64,000 nucleotides of DNA, from assembly GCA_002369315.1 (NCBI GenBank), contig DFDW01000036.1:21514-85513 (forward strand), in the 5' to 3' direction. How positions within the stretch are numbered: position 1 is the first letter of the stretch; each line of letters opens with the position of its first letter. The position numbers and the translations under genes are program-made. The notes below the pieces were generated by a model. It saw nothing but the letters and a program-made list of their open reading frames with translations, was not told where the DNA came from and did no database searches. Shown in pieces: positions 9,107 to 18,160 of this stretch. The DNA comes from Ruminococcaceae bacterium UBA3818 (GTDB lineage Bacteria; Bacillota; Clostridia; Oscillospirales; Ruminococcaceae).

Positions 9107-9135
9107 TTGTCAAGACGCGGATTTTTCGTTATAAT
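9107..9135 (+). promoter_or_regulatory. luxS promoter
   Basis: TTGTCA, a 17-base spacer and a perfect TATAAT lie about 30 bases before the luxS GTG start. Confidence 0.75.
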
Positions 9136-9167
9136 AAAGACATTATTCTGAAAAAGGAAGTGCCTGT

Positions 9168-9647
9168 GTGGAAAAGATTGCGAGCTTTACCATCAACCAT
9201 CTGGACCTGCTGCCGGGGATCTATGTGTCCCGCAAGGACAAAGCGGGGGAAGCGGTGTTGACCACCTTTGACCTGCGGATGACCAAACCCAACCGGGAAC
9301 CGGTGATGAACACGGCGGAACTGCACACCATCGAGCATTTGGGCGCGACTTATCTGCGCAATCATCCGGATTGGGCGGACCGTATCATTTATTTTGGCCC
9401 CATGGGCTGCAGGACGGGCAATTATCTGATTTTGAACGGAGACTACACCTCCCGGGATGTTTTGCCGCTGGTCACCGGCATGTTTGAGTTTATCCGCGAT
9501 TTTGAAGGGGAAATCCCCGGCGCCGCGGCGAAAGACTGTGGAAACTATCTGGACCAGAATCTCGGTATGGCAAAATGGCAGGCCCAAAAATATCTGGATA
9601 CCTGCCTGTACTGTATTCGGGAAGAAAATCTTGTTTATCCCAAGTAA
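9168..9647 (+). CDS. luxS: S-ribosylhomocysteine lyase LuxS
   Basis: The 159-residue protein is full length. It has the metal-binding HTIEH motif (HTIEHLGATYLRNH), GPMGCRTG, and the third metal ligand in AAKDCGNYLDQNL. LuxS is a cytoplasmic Fe/Zn enzyme that splits S-ribosylhomocysteine into homocysteine and DPD, the precursor of autoinducer-2. GTG at 9168 follows AAAAAGGAAG and gives the canonical MEKIASFTI start. It is monocistronic, with a strong promoter and a terminator shared with msrA. Homocysteine from this enzyme and thiol release by the divergent PatB-like lyase would feed the same pool. Confidence 0.97.
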   Translation: MEKIASFTINHLDLLPGIYVSRKDKAGEAVLTTFDLRMTKPNREPVMNTAELHTIEHLGATYLRNHPDWADRIIYFGPMGCRTGNYLILNGDYTSRDVLPLVTGMFEFIRDFEGEIPGAAAKDCGNYLDQNLGMAKWQAQKYLDTCLYCIREENLVYPK

Positions 9648-9656
9648 ATCGGCATG

Positions 9657-9686
9657 AAAAAAGCCCGGCAGCAGCCGGGCTTTTTT
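9657..9686. terminator. Bidirectional terminator between luxS and msrA
   Basis: AAAAAAGCCCGGC and GCCGGGCTTTTTT pair around a very short loop. The msrA stop codon overlaps its edge. Confidence 0.9.
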
Positions 9687-10209
9687 AATCCTGATAGCGG
9701 GACGGATCGACCGTTTTGACCCAGCGGATCAACTCCAACGGCACATGGCAGTAGCCGCCGGGATTTTTGTCCAGATATTTTTGATGGTATTCTTCCGCTT
9801 TCCAGAAGCTTTGCAAAGGGCAGGCCTCCACCGCCAACGGCTGACCGATTTTTTCTTCCAGCTCCAGCAGGGATTGCGCTATGATTGGTTGATCCGCAGG
9901 ATCCGTATGATAAACGCCGGTCCGGTACTGATGGCCTACGTCTTCCCCTTGCTGATCCACCGAGGTGGGATCGATGATTTTATAAAACAGTTTGAGCAAA
10001 ACAGGCAGAGAAAGAACCTGTGGATCATACAGAACGCGGACGGTCTCGGCGTGACCGGTGTTTTCATACCGGACCTGCTGATAAGTCGGCGCATCCACAT
10101 CGCCGTTGGCAAAACCGACATCGGTTTGCAGTACACCTTTGATTTGGCTTATGTATTTCTCAACGCCCCAGTAGCACCCGCCGGCCAGATAGATTTCTTT
10201 CGTATCCAT
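9685..10209 (-). CDS. msrA: Peptide methionine sulfoxide reductase MsrA
   Basis: The 174-residue enzyme is full length, with the active-site motif GGCYWGVEKY. Tyr replaces the usual Phe in GCFWG; the catalytic Cys is kept. FANGDVDAPTYQQV, TGHAETVRVLYDP and HQYRTGVYH are family signatures. MsrA reduces methionine S-sulfoxide in proteins using thioredoxin. ATG at 10209 follows AAGGAGGACGT. A probable promoter lies at 10260-10289 on the minus strand. No msrB domain is fused. It completes a small group of sulfur genes with luxS and the PatB-like lyase. Confidence 0.95.
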   Translation of the reverse strand: MDTKEIYLAGGCYWGVEKYISQIKGVLQTDVGFANGDVDAPTYQQVRYENTGHAETVRVLYDPQVLSLPVLLKLFYKIIDPTSVDQQGEDVGHQYRTGVYHTDPADQPIIAQSLLELEEKIGQPLAVEACPLQSFWKAEEYHQKYLDKNPGGYCHVPLELIRWVKTVDPSRYQD

Positions 10210-10259
10210 ACGTCCTCCTTGCAACGGCCCCGCTTGTTGCCGGACCGGAATCTGTGCTT

Positions 10260-10289
10260 ATTATACCTGTGCGTGCCGTGATCTTGCAA
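10260..10289 (-). promoter_or_regulatory. msrA promoter
   Basis: On the minus strand TTGCAA and TATAAT are 18 bases apart, about 50 bases before the msrA start. The 440-base gap 10210-10649 holds this promoter and the NRPS promoter; nothing else was recognised in it. Confidence 0.6.
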
Positions 10290-10513
10290 GCGATTTTCGA
10301 AAAACCGCTGCCCGGAAAAAGATGCTGCTGTTTTCATGTGGACGTTTCAGATTGCTCCGAGGCCGGGAAAATATAACCCGATCAAAAGACGGATGCAGGG
10401 CAGAAGAATGGAATCATATGCCAATCAAAATGCATTTTCTTTCCAGCATACGGATACGGGCCCCAAAATCTCTGCTTTTTCCTCTTTTTATGCGGGTATT
10501 TTCCCTATTTTTC

Positions 10514-10542
10514 TTGCTTTTTTAACAAATTCACGGTATAAA
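10514..10542 (+). promoter_or_regulatory. Probable NRPS operon promoter
   Basis: TTGCTT and TATAAA are 17 bases apart, about 107 bases before the proposed GTG start of the NRPS. The leader between them is open but has no recognisable attenuator. Confidence 0.5.
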
Positions 10543-10649
10543 TAAAGGTGGAACTTTATGTGTTTTGCGGAAATAACGGGAATGAACTTTTGAAACAGTG
10601 TTTCATCCGAAATAGGATGAGCATCTGTTTCAGGAGGGTGGAGGATATT

Positions 10650-13600
10650 GTGGCAGAGTGGATGCGTGAGGAAGAGATGTCTTTCCCTTTGTCCCAGAGC
10701 CAGAAAAACATCTGGGATTTGGAGAGAGCGTATTCCGGTACATCGATCAATCACATTACGACATCGGTACGAATTCAAGGGCAGTTTCGGCTGGATCTTC
10801 TGCAGGAAAGCATCCGGCTTCTCTTGGCGTCTGATTTATCGCTTCGTACCCGTATCCGCATGCAGGAAGGACAGCCGGTGCAATTGATTGCGCCGCTGGA
10901 GGAAGAACCTATCCCTGTATTCGACTTTTCCTTGTCGGGACAAGAAGGAGTAACAAGCTGGGCGCAGGCGCTGTCTAAGGAAGCCATGCCTGTTCTGGAC
11001 GGAGCTTTGTGCCATTTTTGGCTTTTTAAGATCGGAGAAAACGACGGCGGCGTATTGATAAAGCTGCACCATCTGATTTCTGATGGCTGGTCCCAGGTCC
11101 TTTTGTGCAACAAGCTGCAAAGGATTTATCTGGAGCTGCTGGCGGGGAATGAGCCGCAGCTGCAGCCTGCGCCGGAATACCGGCTGCATGTCGACGAGGA
11201 GCAGCAATATCTGCAAAGCGACGCCCGGCAAAAGGACGAGGCCTACTGGTCCGGCATACTGGGGCCCAATTGCGAGCCTGCCGCGCTTCGGCAGGTCCAC
11301 AGCGCGGCGGTCAGCCCGGTGGGGGAACGCAAAAGATGCCTGTTGCCCAAAAACGTCAGCTATGCGATGATGCGATTTTGCGAACAGCAGAGGATCGCGC
11401 CTTTCGCTGTGTTTTACATGGCGCTTGCCATTTATTTGAAAAAAGCGGTCCGGTTGGAGAATCCGGTGATCGGCGTTCCGGTGTTCAACCGCTCCACCTT
11501 TACCGCAAAGCAAACTACGGGGATGTTTGTCAGCACCCTTCCTTTCTGGTGCCCCTTGGATGAAACAAAGGGATTTTCCCAGTTCAGCGAGACGTTTACG
11601 GAGCATTGGTATGATCTGCTGCGGCATCAGCGGCTGCCGTTTGAACAGATCCAGCGGCTGGCGGGCGAGAGAGGAATGGGAGCGGACCGCCTGTTTCAAA
11701 TCGCGCTGTCTTATCAGGATAGCCGGATTTTTACCCAGAAAAGCGATGAGGCCGCTTTTTCCGGCTGCTGGTATTACAGCGGATTTCAGGCAGAGCAGCT
11801 GTGCATTCACCTGAGCAATATGGATGGTGGCCGCCAGTTTTTGGTGGAGTATGACTATCTGACACAGATCTTTTCCGAACAGGAAATTGAGGTGCTGCAC
11901 CAGTGCCTGACCCGGATTTTGGATGAGGCATTAAACAATCCCCAGAAGCCTTTGGCGGAATTGGGCATCCTGCCCCGTTCTTTGCAGGATCAGGTGCTGT
12001 ACGCCTTTAACCAGACGGAAAAGCCGCTGCCTGATTTTGACCTTTACGAAAAATTTGCCGCGCAGGTGCAGGCGCATCCGTTACGGTCGGCGGTGATTTT
12101 TGACGGACAGCGGATCGATTATCAGAACCTGGAAAGCCAGGCCGCCCGTGTTGCCGCGGCACTGGAACATGTGTTGGGAGCACAGCCAAAAGAAGAACCG
12201 TTGATTGCCGTGCTTTTGCCCCGCACGCCGCATCTGTACGAGGCGATGATAGGGGCCATGCGCGCAGGTATGCCGTATTTGCTTCTCGCCTGCGATCTGC
12301 CTTCCGGGCGAATCCGTGAGATTTTATCCCAAAGCGGCGCACAAGCGCTTCTGAGTACGCCGCAGGTGCTGAAGACCCTGGGGTTGGAACCGGTACAGAT
12401 TCCTTGTATCGATATGGAAAATCTGCCGGAAGAAAAAGCGCCGGCGCGCCCTGCGCCGCCGGATTCTCTGGTCTATGTGGTTTATACATCCGGCAGCACA
12501 GGTACGCCCAAAGGGGTTGAAATCAGCCGCCGGAGCCTTTTGAATTTGTCCCAGGCCATGCACCCGGTGTATGCATCCGGCGCGATACTTTCGGTGTGTA
12601 GCGTGGGCTTTGACGCATTTGTGCTGGAAAGCGCTGCCGCCATGCTGGATGGGCGGACGGTAGTGCTGCCGCAGGAGGAAGAACAGGAATCGCCTCAAAA
12701 ACTGGCGGAATTGATCCGCTCCTTTGGCGTGGGATTTTTGTCGTTGACACCGTCCCGGTTGTCGGCTTTTTTGCGGCAGCCGGATTTTGCTCGGGCAGTG
12801 CGTGGGCTGCGCAGCATTGTCTGCGGCGGCGAAGCGTTCCCGGCAAAACTGCTGCACCGCCTGCAGCAGTTGACCGACGCGCAGATTTATAACCAATACG
12901 GTCCTTCGGAAACGACGGTGGCAGTCAGCATCAAGCGGTTAAACGAGGCAAAAACCATCACAGTAGGAAAACCGATGGATAACTGTCGGCTGTATGTGTT
13001 GGATCAGTGGATGCAGCCGCTTCCGGTGGGCGTATACGGAGATTTGTATGTGGGTGGTATGTGCGTGGGCCGCGGATACCGCGGCGCGCCGCAGCTGACC
13101 GAGCAGAGCTTTTTCCCCAGCCCCTTTGAAGCGGGCGAGCGGATTTATCGGACCGGTGACCTGGCCTGTTGGACGCAGGACGGCGAACTGCTTTTGGCGG
13201 GCCGGATTGACCGTCAGGTGAAGCTGCGCGGTTTGCGGATCGAACCGCAGGAAGTGGCGGCTCGCCTCGCCGCATATCCGGGGGTAAAAGCGGCGGCCGC
13301 AAAAATGCTTGAGCAAAACGGACAGGGGATCCTGGCCGCCTATTATACATCGGACAAACAGCTGCCGCAAAACGAATTGATGCGGTACATGGGCGAATAC
13401 CTGCCGCGGTATATGGTCCCTTCTTATATCATCCGATTGGAGGAACTTCCTTATACTGCCAGCGGAAAGGTGGATGAAAACCGTCTGCCTGCGCCCCAAA
13501 TGGAAGAAGAAGGCTCCTTGCCCAGAACCCAGCGGGAGCAGGAACTGCTGGATATCCTCCGGCGGGCGCTGTCCCAGCCTTCGCTGGGGGCGGACAGCGA

Positions 13601-16600
13601 CTATTTCCTGCATGGAGGCAACTCGCTGAACGCCATGGAGGTCATTGGAGAGATCGCCAAAAAAACAGGAAAAAGCATGCGGATCTCGGATTTGTATGTC
13701 TGTCGGACGGCGCGAAGAATTGCTGCTTTCCTGGATGGAGAGCAAGAAGAAACAACAGCGCAGGTATGGATGGAAAAAGCGCCGCCGTGCGACAGCTATC
13801 CTGTTTCGCCGGTGCAGCAGAGCATTTATGTGCAGTCCTGCCGCGAAGAAATCGGCTATGCGTACCACATGCCCGGCGCGTTTGCCTTTTCTGCGCATCC
13901 TGATATTCTTCGCCTGCAGCAAGCGTTCCAGGAGCTGGTTGACCGGGAAGAAATCCTGCGGACATCTTTCCACATGGAAGAGGGCGGGCTGCGCTGCCGT
14001 GTCGCCGGGCGGGTTGCGTTTGACCTGCCTTTGTTGGAAGCCGCTTCGCTGGAGGAAGCGGCCGGCCGTTTCCTGCGCCCGTTTGACCTTGGAAAGGCGC
14101 CTCTTTTGCGGGCGGCGCTTTGGACGGACGAATCGAACCGCTGGTATCTGCTGGTCGACAGCCATCATATCATCGGCGACGGGCTGAGTACGCCGTTGAT
14201 ATTGGAACGGCTGAATCTTCTGTATCAGGGGAAAGACCCTCAGATCCCGCAAATGCACTATATCGATTGGACCTATCATCATGCCGGGGAGAAAACATCT
14301 CTGCCGGAAGACCGCCGGTATTGGGGAGAACTGTTATCGCCTTTGCCGGAAGGTCTGGAACTTCCTACCGACTGTCCGCGCCCGCCGGTCTTTGATTTCA
14401 AAGGCGGACAGGTGAAATTTGTGCTGCCTGCACCGTTTAGCGAGGAGTGCGAAAATTTCTGCCGGCAAAAGGGCATTACCCCTTTCATGTTGTTTGTGGC
14501 AGCTTACGGCGTACTGCTGTCTGCTGTCAGCGGTAAGCAGGATCTGCTGATCGGAACGCCGGTTTCGGGACGTTTGCATCCGCAGCTTCAAAAAATCTGC
14601 GGGCCGTTTTTGAATACATTGCCGCTGCGGCTGACATTGTCGGAACAGATGCCTTTGCATGCTTTTTGGGAGCAGGTTCGCCGGCAAACGGCGGATTTGC
14701 TGGACCATCAGGCCATGCCGCTGGAAGAACTGGTGTCGATGCTGGAACTTCCGCGCAGCCTGGCGCAGAACACGCTGTATCAGGCGATGTTTTCCCTGCG
14801 CCCTTTGCGGTCCGACCGCTTCACCTGGGACGGGCAGGCGCTTTCTTATCACCCGATTCCCACCGGCAGCGCCAAGCTGGATCTGAGCTTGGAAGCCGCC
14901 CGGGAAGAGGACGGATACCACTTTGTTTTCGAATATGCGTCGAGCCTGTTTGCGCCGCAGACCATTGATTTGTACGCCAGAAGCTATGAAACCATTCTGC
15001 GCGCAATGGTGCAGGGCGCTGCCGAAACGGTGGACGCGCTGCCGAAGCTTTCAGCCCGGGATCGGATGACCTATTGGGAGGAACCCAATCTTTTATCCTC
15101 TCCGTATTTGAACCTGCCGGTACACCGGATGATTGAAAACCGCGCGTTGCTCACCCCGGACGCGATTGCTTATACTTGCCGGGAGCAGTCTGTCACCTAT
15201 CGTCAGCTGATGGAGCGGGCCAGGCGGATCGCTGCCTTGCTGACCCGGGCCGGCGCTGCCAAGGGAGACCGGATTGGACTCTGCTGCCGCCGGGAAGAGG
15301 GCATTTTCGAAGGTCTGCTGGGCATTTTGCTTGCGGGCTGCGCGTATGTACCTTTTTTGGAATCGTATCCGGTAAAACGGATTTCTTATATGATGCAGAC
15401 CGCCGGAGCGAAGATCGTTTTGTGCGGGGAATCGGCATGGGACAAACTGTCGGCGGGAAATCTGCCCTGCCGCTGCGTCCGGATGAATTTTAGCGAAGAC
15501 GCGCCATATCTGCCCTGCGAAACCGGCGGGGAAGATCTGATGTATGTGCTGTACACCTCCGGCTCCACCGGTCAGCCAAAAGGCGTGATGTTGCGCCATC
15601 GGGCACTGTCGAATTTGTATGGCAGCATGAAAGAATGGATGGCCGGGCTGGATGGGCCTATCCTCTGCACCACCAACGTGGTGTTTGACACGTTTATCAC
15701 CGAGAGCCTGCTGCCGCTGGCCATGGGAATCCCCGTAGTGCTGGCGGATGACGAGCAGATGCTTTTGCCCTGGGAAATTGCGGAGCTGATGAAGCAGTAT
15801 GCTGTGCGGATGATGCAGTTTACCCCCTCCCGTTTGCGGCTTTGCCTGGGCAGCGACGCGTTCTGCGCCGCCGCGCCCGGCTTGGACCGGATCATCCTGG
15901 TGGGCGAAACGGTAAGCGAAGGGCTGTTCCGGGATTTTCGTACCGTCAGCCAAGCGAAAGTACTGAACATGTATGGGCCGACTGAGGCAGCGGTTTATGT
16001 AACCGCCGCAGAATTGCAGGACGGTGTTCCGGTCCACATTGGCAAACCGCTGCGCAACTGCCGCGTTTATGTGCTGGATGAAAACCGCAGACCGGTCCTG
16101 CCCAGCGCACACGGCGAGCTGTATCTGGCGGGCGACTGCCTGGCAGACGGCTACATCGGCCGGGAGGATCTGACCGCCCAGGCGTTTTTGCCGGACCCGT
16201 TTTTCCCCGGAGAAAAAATGTATCAAAGCGGCGATATCGGCCGCTTGCGCTCAGACGGCAATTTTGATTTTCTGGGGCGTCGGGACGCGCAGGTCAAGAT
16301 CAACGGCCAACGGGTAGAGCTGGATGAGATCAGCGAAGCAATTTTGAAGGTCGAACCCATATCCGAAGCGGCGGTACTGCCCTTGAAAAAAGCGGACGGC
16401 TCCTCCGAATTACTGGCCTTTTTCACCTGTGACGGCGAAAACCCGCCCAGCAGCGCGCAGATCAGAGAACGGCTGCAAGAACAGCTGCCCGGCTATATGG
16501 TCCCGGCTTCTTATCATCGCCTGCCGCAAATGCCCTACACGGCCAGCGGCAAGCTGGATTTGCCGCGGTTGCGGCAGTTGGCGCAGCCGTCCGAACAGGT

Positions 16601-18146
16601 GGGTTTGGCCGGAGAAGAACAAGAACAGAGCCCGCTGAAACCGGCGGGGGAACAGAAAATACAAAAATCGGCGAGCTTGCCGCAGGGCAAACCGGTCGAT
16701 GCACAGCGAGAACAGGCACATTCCGGCGAATCCCTCCAGGCGGATGCGCCAAAAGAAAGCCCTGCCGCTGAAAAACCAAGCCAGAACCCGACCGGCGAAA
16801 GGGAGCTGCTTCAGATTTGGCAGCAGGTGCTGGGCTGCGGTGATCTGCAGCCGGACCGTTCTTTCTTTGAGCAGGGCGGCAGTTCCCTGGCCGCGCTCAA
16901 TGTGCTCAGCCGCTATTTCAACAAAGGATATGCCCTGACGCTGACGCAGTTTTATGCACATCCGACTGCACGGGAGCAGGCCGCATTGTTAAGCGGAGCA
17001 GATCAAGCGGGACATCATACACCGCTGTCCGTTCGGAAAGAGACGGCCCCGTCCGGCAAAAAGGCCGAATGGCCGCTGGAGGCGGTACTGCTGACCGGCG
17101 CGACGGGATTTTTGGGCACGCATTTGCTGGCGGCGCTGCTGCGGGCCGGCGCGTCCAGGGTGATTTGCCTGATGCGGGACGGCAGCGGCGCGCGGCTGCT
17201 GCAGACTCTGTGCGATTATTTTGGCTATGGATGGATACAGGAAAATACCTCAAAAATAGAAATCGTCCGCGGGGATGTGACGCTTCCGGGCCTTGGCATG
17301 GCGCCGGAAGATTATGAATCTCTGGCGGCAGACGTGCGGGATGTGTACCACAGCGCGGCGGATGTGCGCCATTATGCGGCGGATGAAAAGACGTCGCTGG
17401 CGGTTAATTTAGGCGGTACAGAGCAGATGATAGCCTTCGCGAAAAAGGCCAAAGCCCGCCTGCACCACATCTCTACCGCCAGTGTAAGCGGAGAGTACTT
17501 GCCGGATTTGCCGGAATCCTCCGTACAGTTCGATGAGGATGATTTGGATATCGGGCAGAACTGGCAGGATAACGTATATGTAAAGTCCAAATTCCTGGCA
17601 GAGCAGCAGATTCAGCAGGCTGTCCGCAGCGGCCTGGATGCCCGGGTCTACCGGGTAGGCCGGCTGGTGGGGCGTGCCAGCGACGGAATGTTCCAGAAAA
17701 ATCCGGAGAAAAATGCGTTTTTCCTGCTTTTGCAAAGCGTGGCGGCTTTGGGCGCATTGCCGGTTTCCATGGCGGCAGCGCCGGTGGATCTGACGCCGGT
17801 GGATGTCTGCGCCGGGGAAATCGTCGCCCTGCGGGACAGCGGCGGCACGGTCTGGCATTTGCTGGGGCGAACCTATCCGCTGGAAGAAGCGGCCCGGGCG
17901 ATTTGTCCGCATCTGACTGTTGTGCCGGATGAAGCATTTCCCGGTATTTTGGCAAAAGGGTTGGAAGAAAAAGGTCCGGCAGCGCTGTCGGCCCTTGTGG
18001 ACTTGTGGAATCGTGTCTGTGCAGGACCCGCGATTCGTATTCGGGTAAGCGACGTAAAAACCCGGCGGCAGTTAGCCGCGCTGGGGGTTTCACGGATACA
18101 GGCAGAGCCTTCGGTTTTGCTTCGCGCATTTTGGCAGGATCGGTAA
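10650..18146 (+). CDS. Two-module nonribosomal peptide synthetase, C-A-T-C-A-T-R
   Basis: The protein has about 2498 residues. Domains in order: condensation 1 (HHLISDG at 140); adenylation 1 (YTSGSTGTPKG near 611, YNQYGPSETT near 748, ASGK near 937); carrier 1 (GGNS, Ser 992); condensation 2 (HHIIGDG at 1172); adenylation 2 (YTSGSTGQPKG near 1634, MYGPTEAAV, ASGK near 1965); a Glu/Gln/Lys/Pro-rich linker (about 1980-2050); carrier 2 (GGSS, Ser 2078); terminal thioester reductase with GATGFLG near 2148 and YVKSK at 2310. No thioesterase or epimerase is present. An N-terminal C domain with no upstream module suggests acyl loading, and the R domain suggests release as an aldehyde. GTG at 10650 follows GGAGG; ATG at 10677 is an alternative. 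Eleven kilobases of coherent secondary-metabolism genes begin here. Confidence 0.95.
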   Translation: MAEWMREEEMSFPLSQSQKNIWDLERAYSGTSINHITTSVRIQGQFRLDLLQESIRLLLASDLSLRTRIRMQEGQPVQLIAPLEEEPIPVFDFSLSGQEGVTSWAQALSKEAMPVLDGALCHFWLFKIGENDGGVLIKLHHLISDGWSQVLLCNKLQRIYLELLAGNEPQLQPAPEYRLHVDEEQQYLQSDARQKDEAYWSGILGPNCEPAALRQVHSAAVSPVGERKRCLLPKNVSYAMMRFCEQQRIAPFAVFYMALAIYLKKAVRLENPVIGVPVFNRSTFTAKQTTGMFVSTLPFWCPLDETKGFSQFSETFTEHWYDLLRHQRLPFEQIQRLAGERGMGADRLFQIALSYQDSRIFTQKSDEAAFSGCWYYSGFQAEQLCIHLSNMDGGRQFLVEYDYLTQIFSEQEIEVLHQCLTRILDEALNNPQKPLAELGILPRSLQDQVLYAFNQTEKPLPDFDLYEKFAAQVQAHPLRSAVIFDGQRIDYQNLESQAARVAAALEHVLGAQPKEEPLIAVLLPRTPHLYEAMIGAMRAGMPYLLLACDLPSGRIREILSQSGAQALLSTPQVLKTLGLEPVQIPCIDMENLPEEKAPARPAPPDSLVYVVYTSGSTGTPKGVEISRRSLLNLSQAMHPVYASGAILSVCSVGFDAFVLESAAAMLDGRTVVLPQEEEQESPQKLAELIRSFGVGFLSLTPSRLSAFLRQPDFARAVRGLRSIVCGGEAFPAKLLHRLQQLTDAQIYNQYGPSETTVAVSIKRLNEAKTITVGKPMDNCRLYVLDQWMQPLPVGVYGDLYVGGMCVGRGYRGAPQLTEQSFFPSPFEAGERIYRTGDLACWTQDGELLLAGRIDRQVKLRGLRIEPQEVAARLAAYPGVKAAAAKMLEQNGQGILAAYYTSDKQLPQNELMRYMGEYLPRYMVPSYIIRLEELPYTASGKVDENRLPAPQMEEEGSLPRTQREQELLDILRRALSQPSLGADSDYFLHGGNSLNAMEVIGEIAKKTGKSMRISDLYVCRTARRIAAFLDGEQEETTAQVWMEKAPPCDSYPVSPVQQSIYVQSCREEIGYAYHMPGAFAFSAHPDILRLQQAFQELVDREEILRTSFHMEEGGLRCRVAGRVAFDLPLLEAASLEEAAGRFLRPFDLGKAPLLRAALWTDESNRWYLLVDSHHIIGDGLSTPLILERLNLLYQGKDPQIPQMHYIDWTYHHAGEKTSLPEDRRYWGELLSPLPEGLELPTDCPRPPVFDFKGGQVKFVLPAPFSEECENFCRQKGITPFMLFVAAYGVLLSAVSGKQDLLIGTPVSGRLHPQLQKICGPFLNTLPLRLTLSEQMPLHAFWEQVRRQTADLLDHQAMPLEELVSMLELPRSLAQNTLYQAMFSLRPLRSDRFTWDGQALSYHPIPTGSAKLDLSLEAAREEDGYHFVFEYASSLFAPQTIDLYARSYETILRAMVQGAAETVDALPKLSARDRMTYWEEPNLLSSPYLNLPVHRMIENRALLTPDAIAYTCREQSVTYRQLMERARRIAALLTRAGAAKGDRIGLCCRREEGIFEGLLGILLAGCAYVPFLESYPVKRISYMMQTAGAKIVLCGESAWDKLSAGNLPCRCVRMNFSEDAPYLPCETGGEDLMYVLYTSGSTGQPKGVMLRHRALSNLYGSMKEWMAGLDGPILCTTNVVFDTFITESLLPLAMGIPVVLADDEQMLLPWEIAELMKQYAVRMMQFTPSRLRLCLGSDAFCAAAPGLDRIILVGETVSEGLFRDFRTVSQAKVLNMYGPTEAAVYVTAAELQDGVPVHIGKPLRNCRVYVLDENRRPVLPSAHGELYLAGDCLADGYIGREDLTAQAFLPDPFFPGEKMYQSGDIGRLRSDGNFDFLGRRDAQVKINGQRVELDEISEAILKVEPISEAAVLPLKKADGSSELLAFFTCDGENPPSSAQIRERLQEQLPGYMVPASYHRLPQMPYTASGKLDLPRLRQLAQPSEQVGLAGEEQEQSPLKPAGEQKIQKSASLPQGKPVDAQREQAHSGESLQADAPKESPAAEKPSQNPTGERELLQIWQQVLGCGDLQPDRSFFEQGGSSLAALNVLSRYFNKGYALTLTQFYAHPTAREQAALLSGADQAGHHTPLSVRKETAPSGKKAEWPLEAVLLTGATGFLGTHLLAALLRAGASRVICLMRDGSGARLLQTLCDYFGYGWIQENTSKIEIVRGDVTLPGLGMAPEDYESLAADVRDVYHSAADVRHYAADEKTSLAVNLGGTEQMIAFAKKAKARLHHISTASVSGEYLPDLPESSVQFDEDDLDIGQNWQDNVYVKSKFLAEQQIQQAVRSGLDARVYRVGRLVGRASDGMFQKNPEKNAFFLLLQSVAALGALPVSMAAAPVDLTPVDVCAGEIVALRDSGGTVWHLLGRTYPLEEAARAICPHLTVVPDEAFPGILAKGLEEKGPAALSALVDLWNRVCAGPAIRIRVSDVKTRRQLAALGVSRIQAEPSVLLRAFWQDR

Positions 18147-18160
18147 AGGGGGAAAAAAGA

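Noticed and set aside
12939..14282. Minus-strand open frame of 447 codons inside the NRPS gene
   Set aside because: It is antisense to conserved adenylation and condensation motifs, has no family similarity, and its composition (His, Arg, Gln-rich) is typical of shadow frames in GC-rich DNA.
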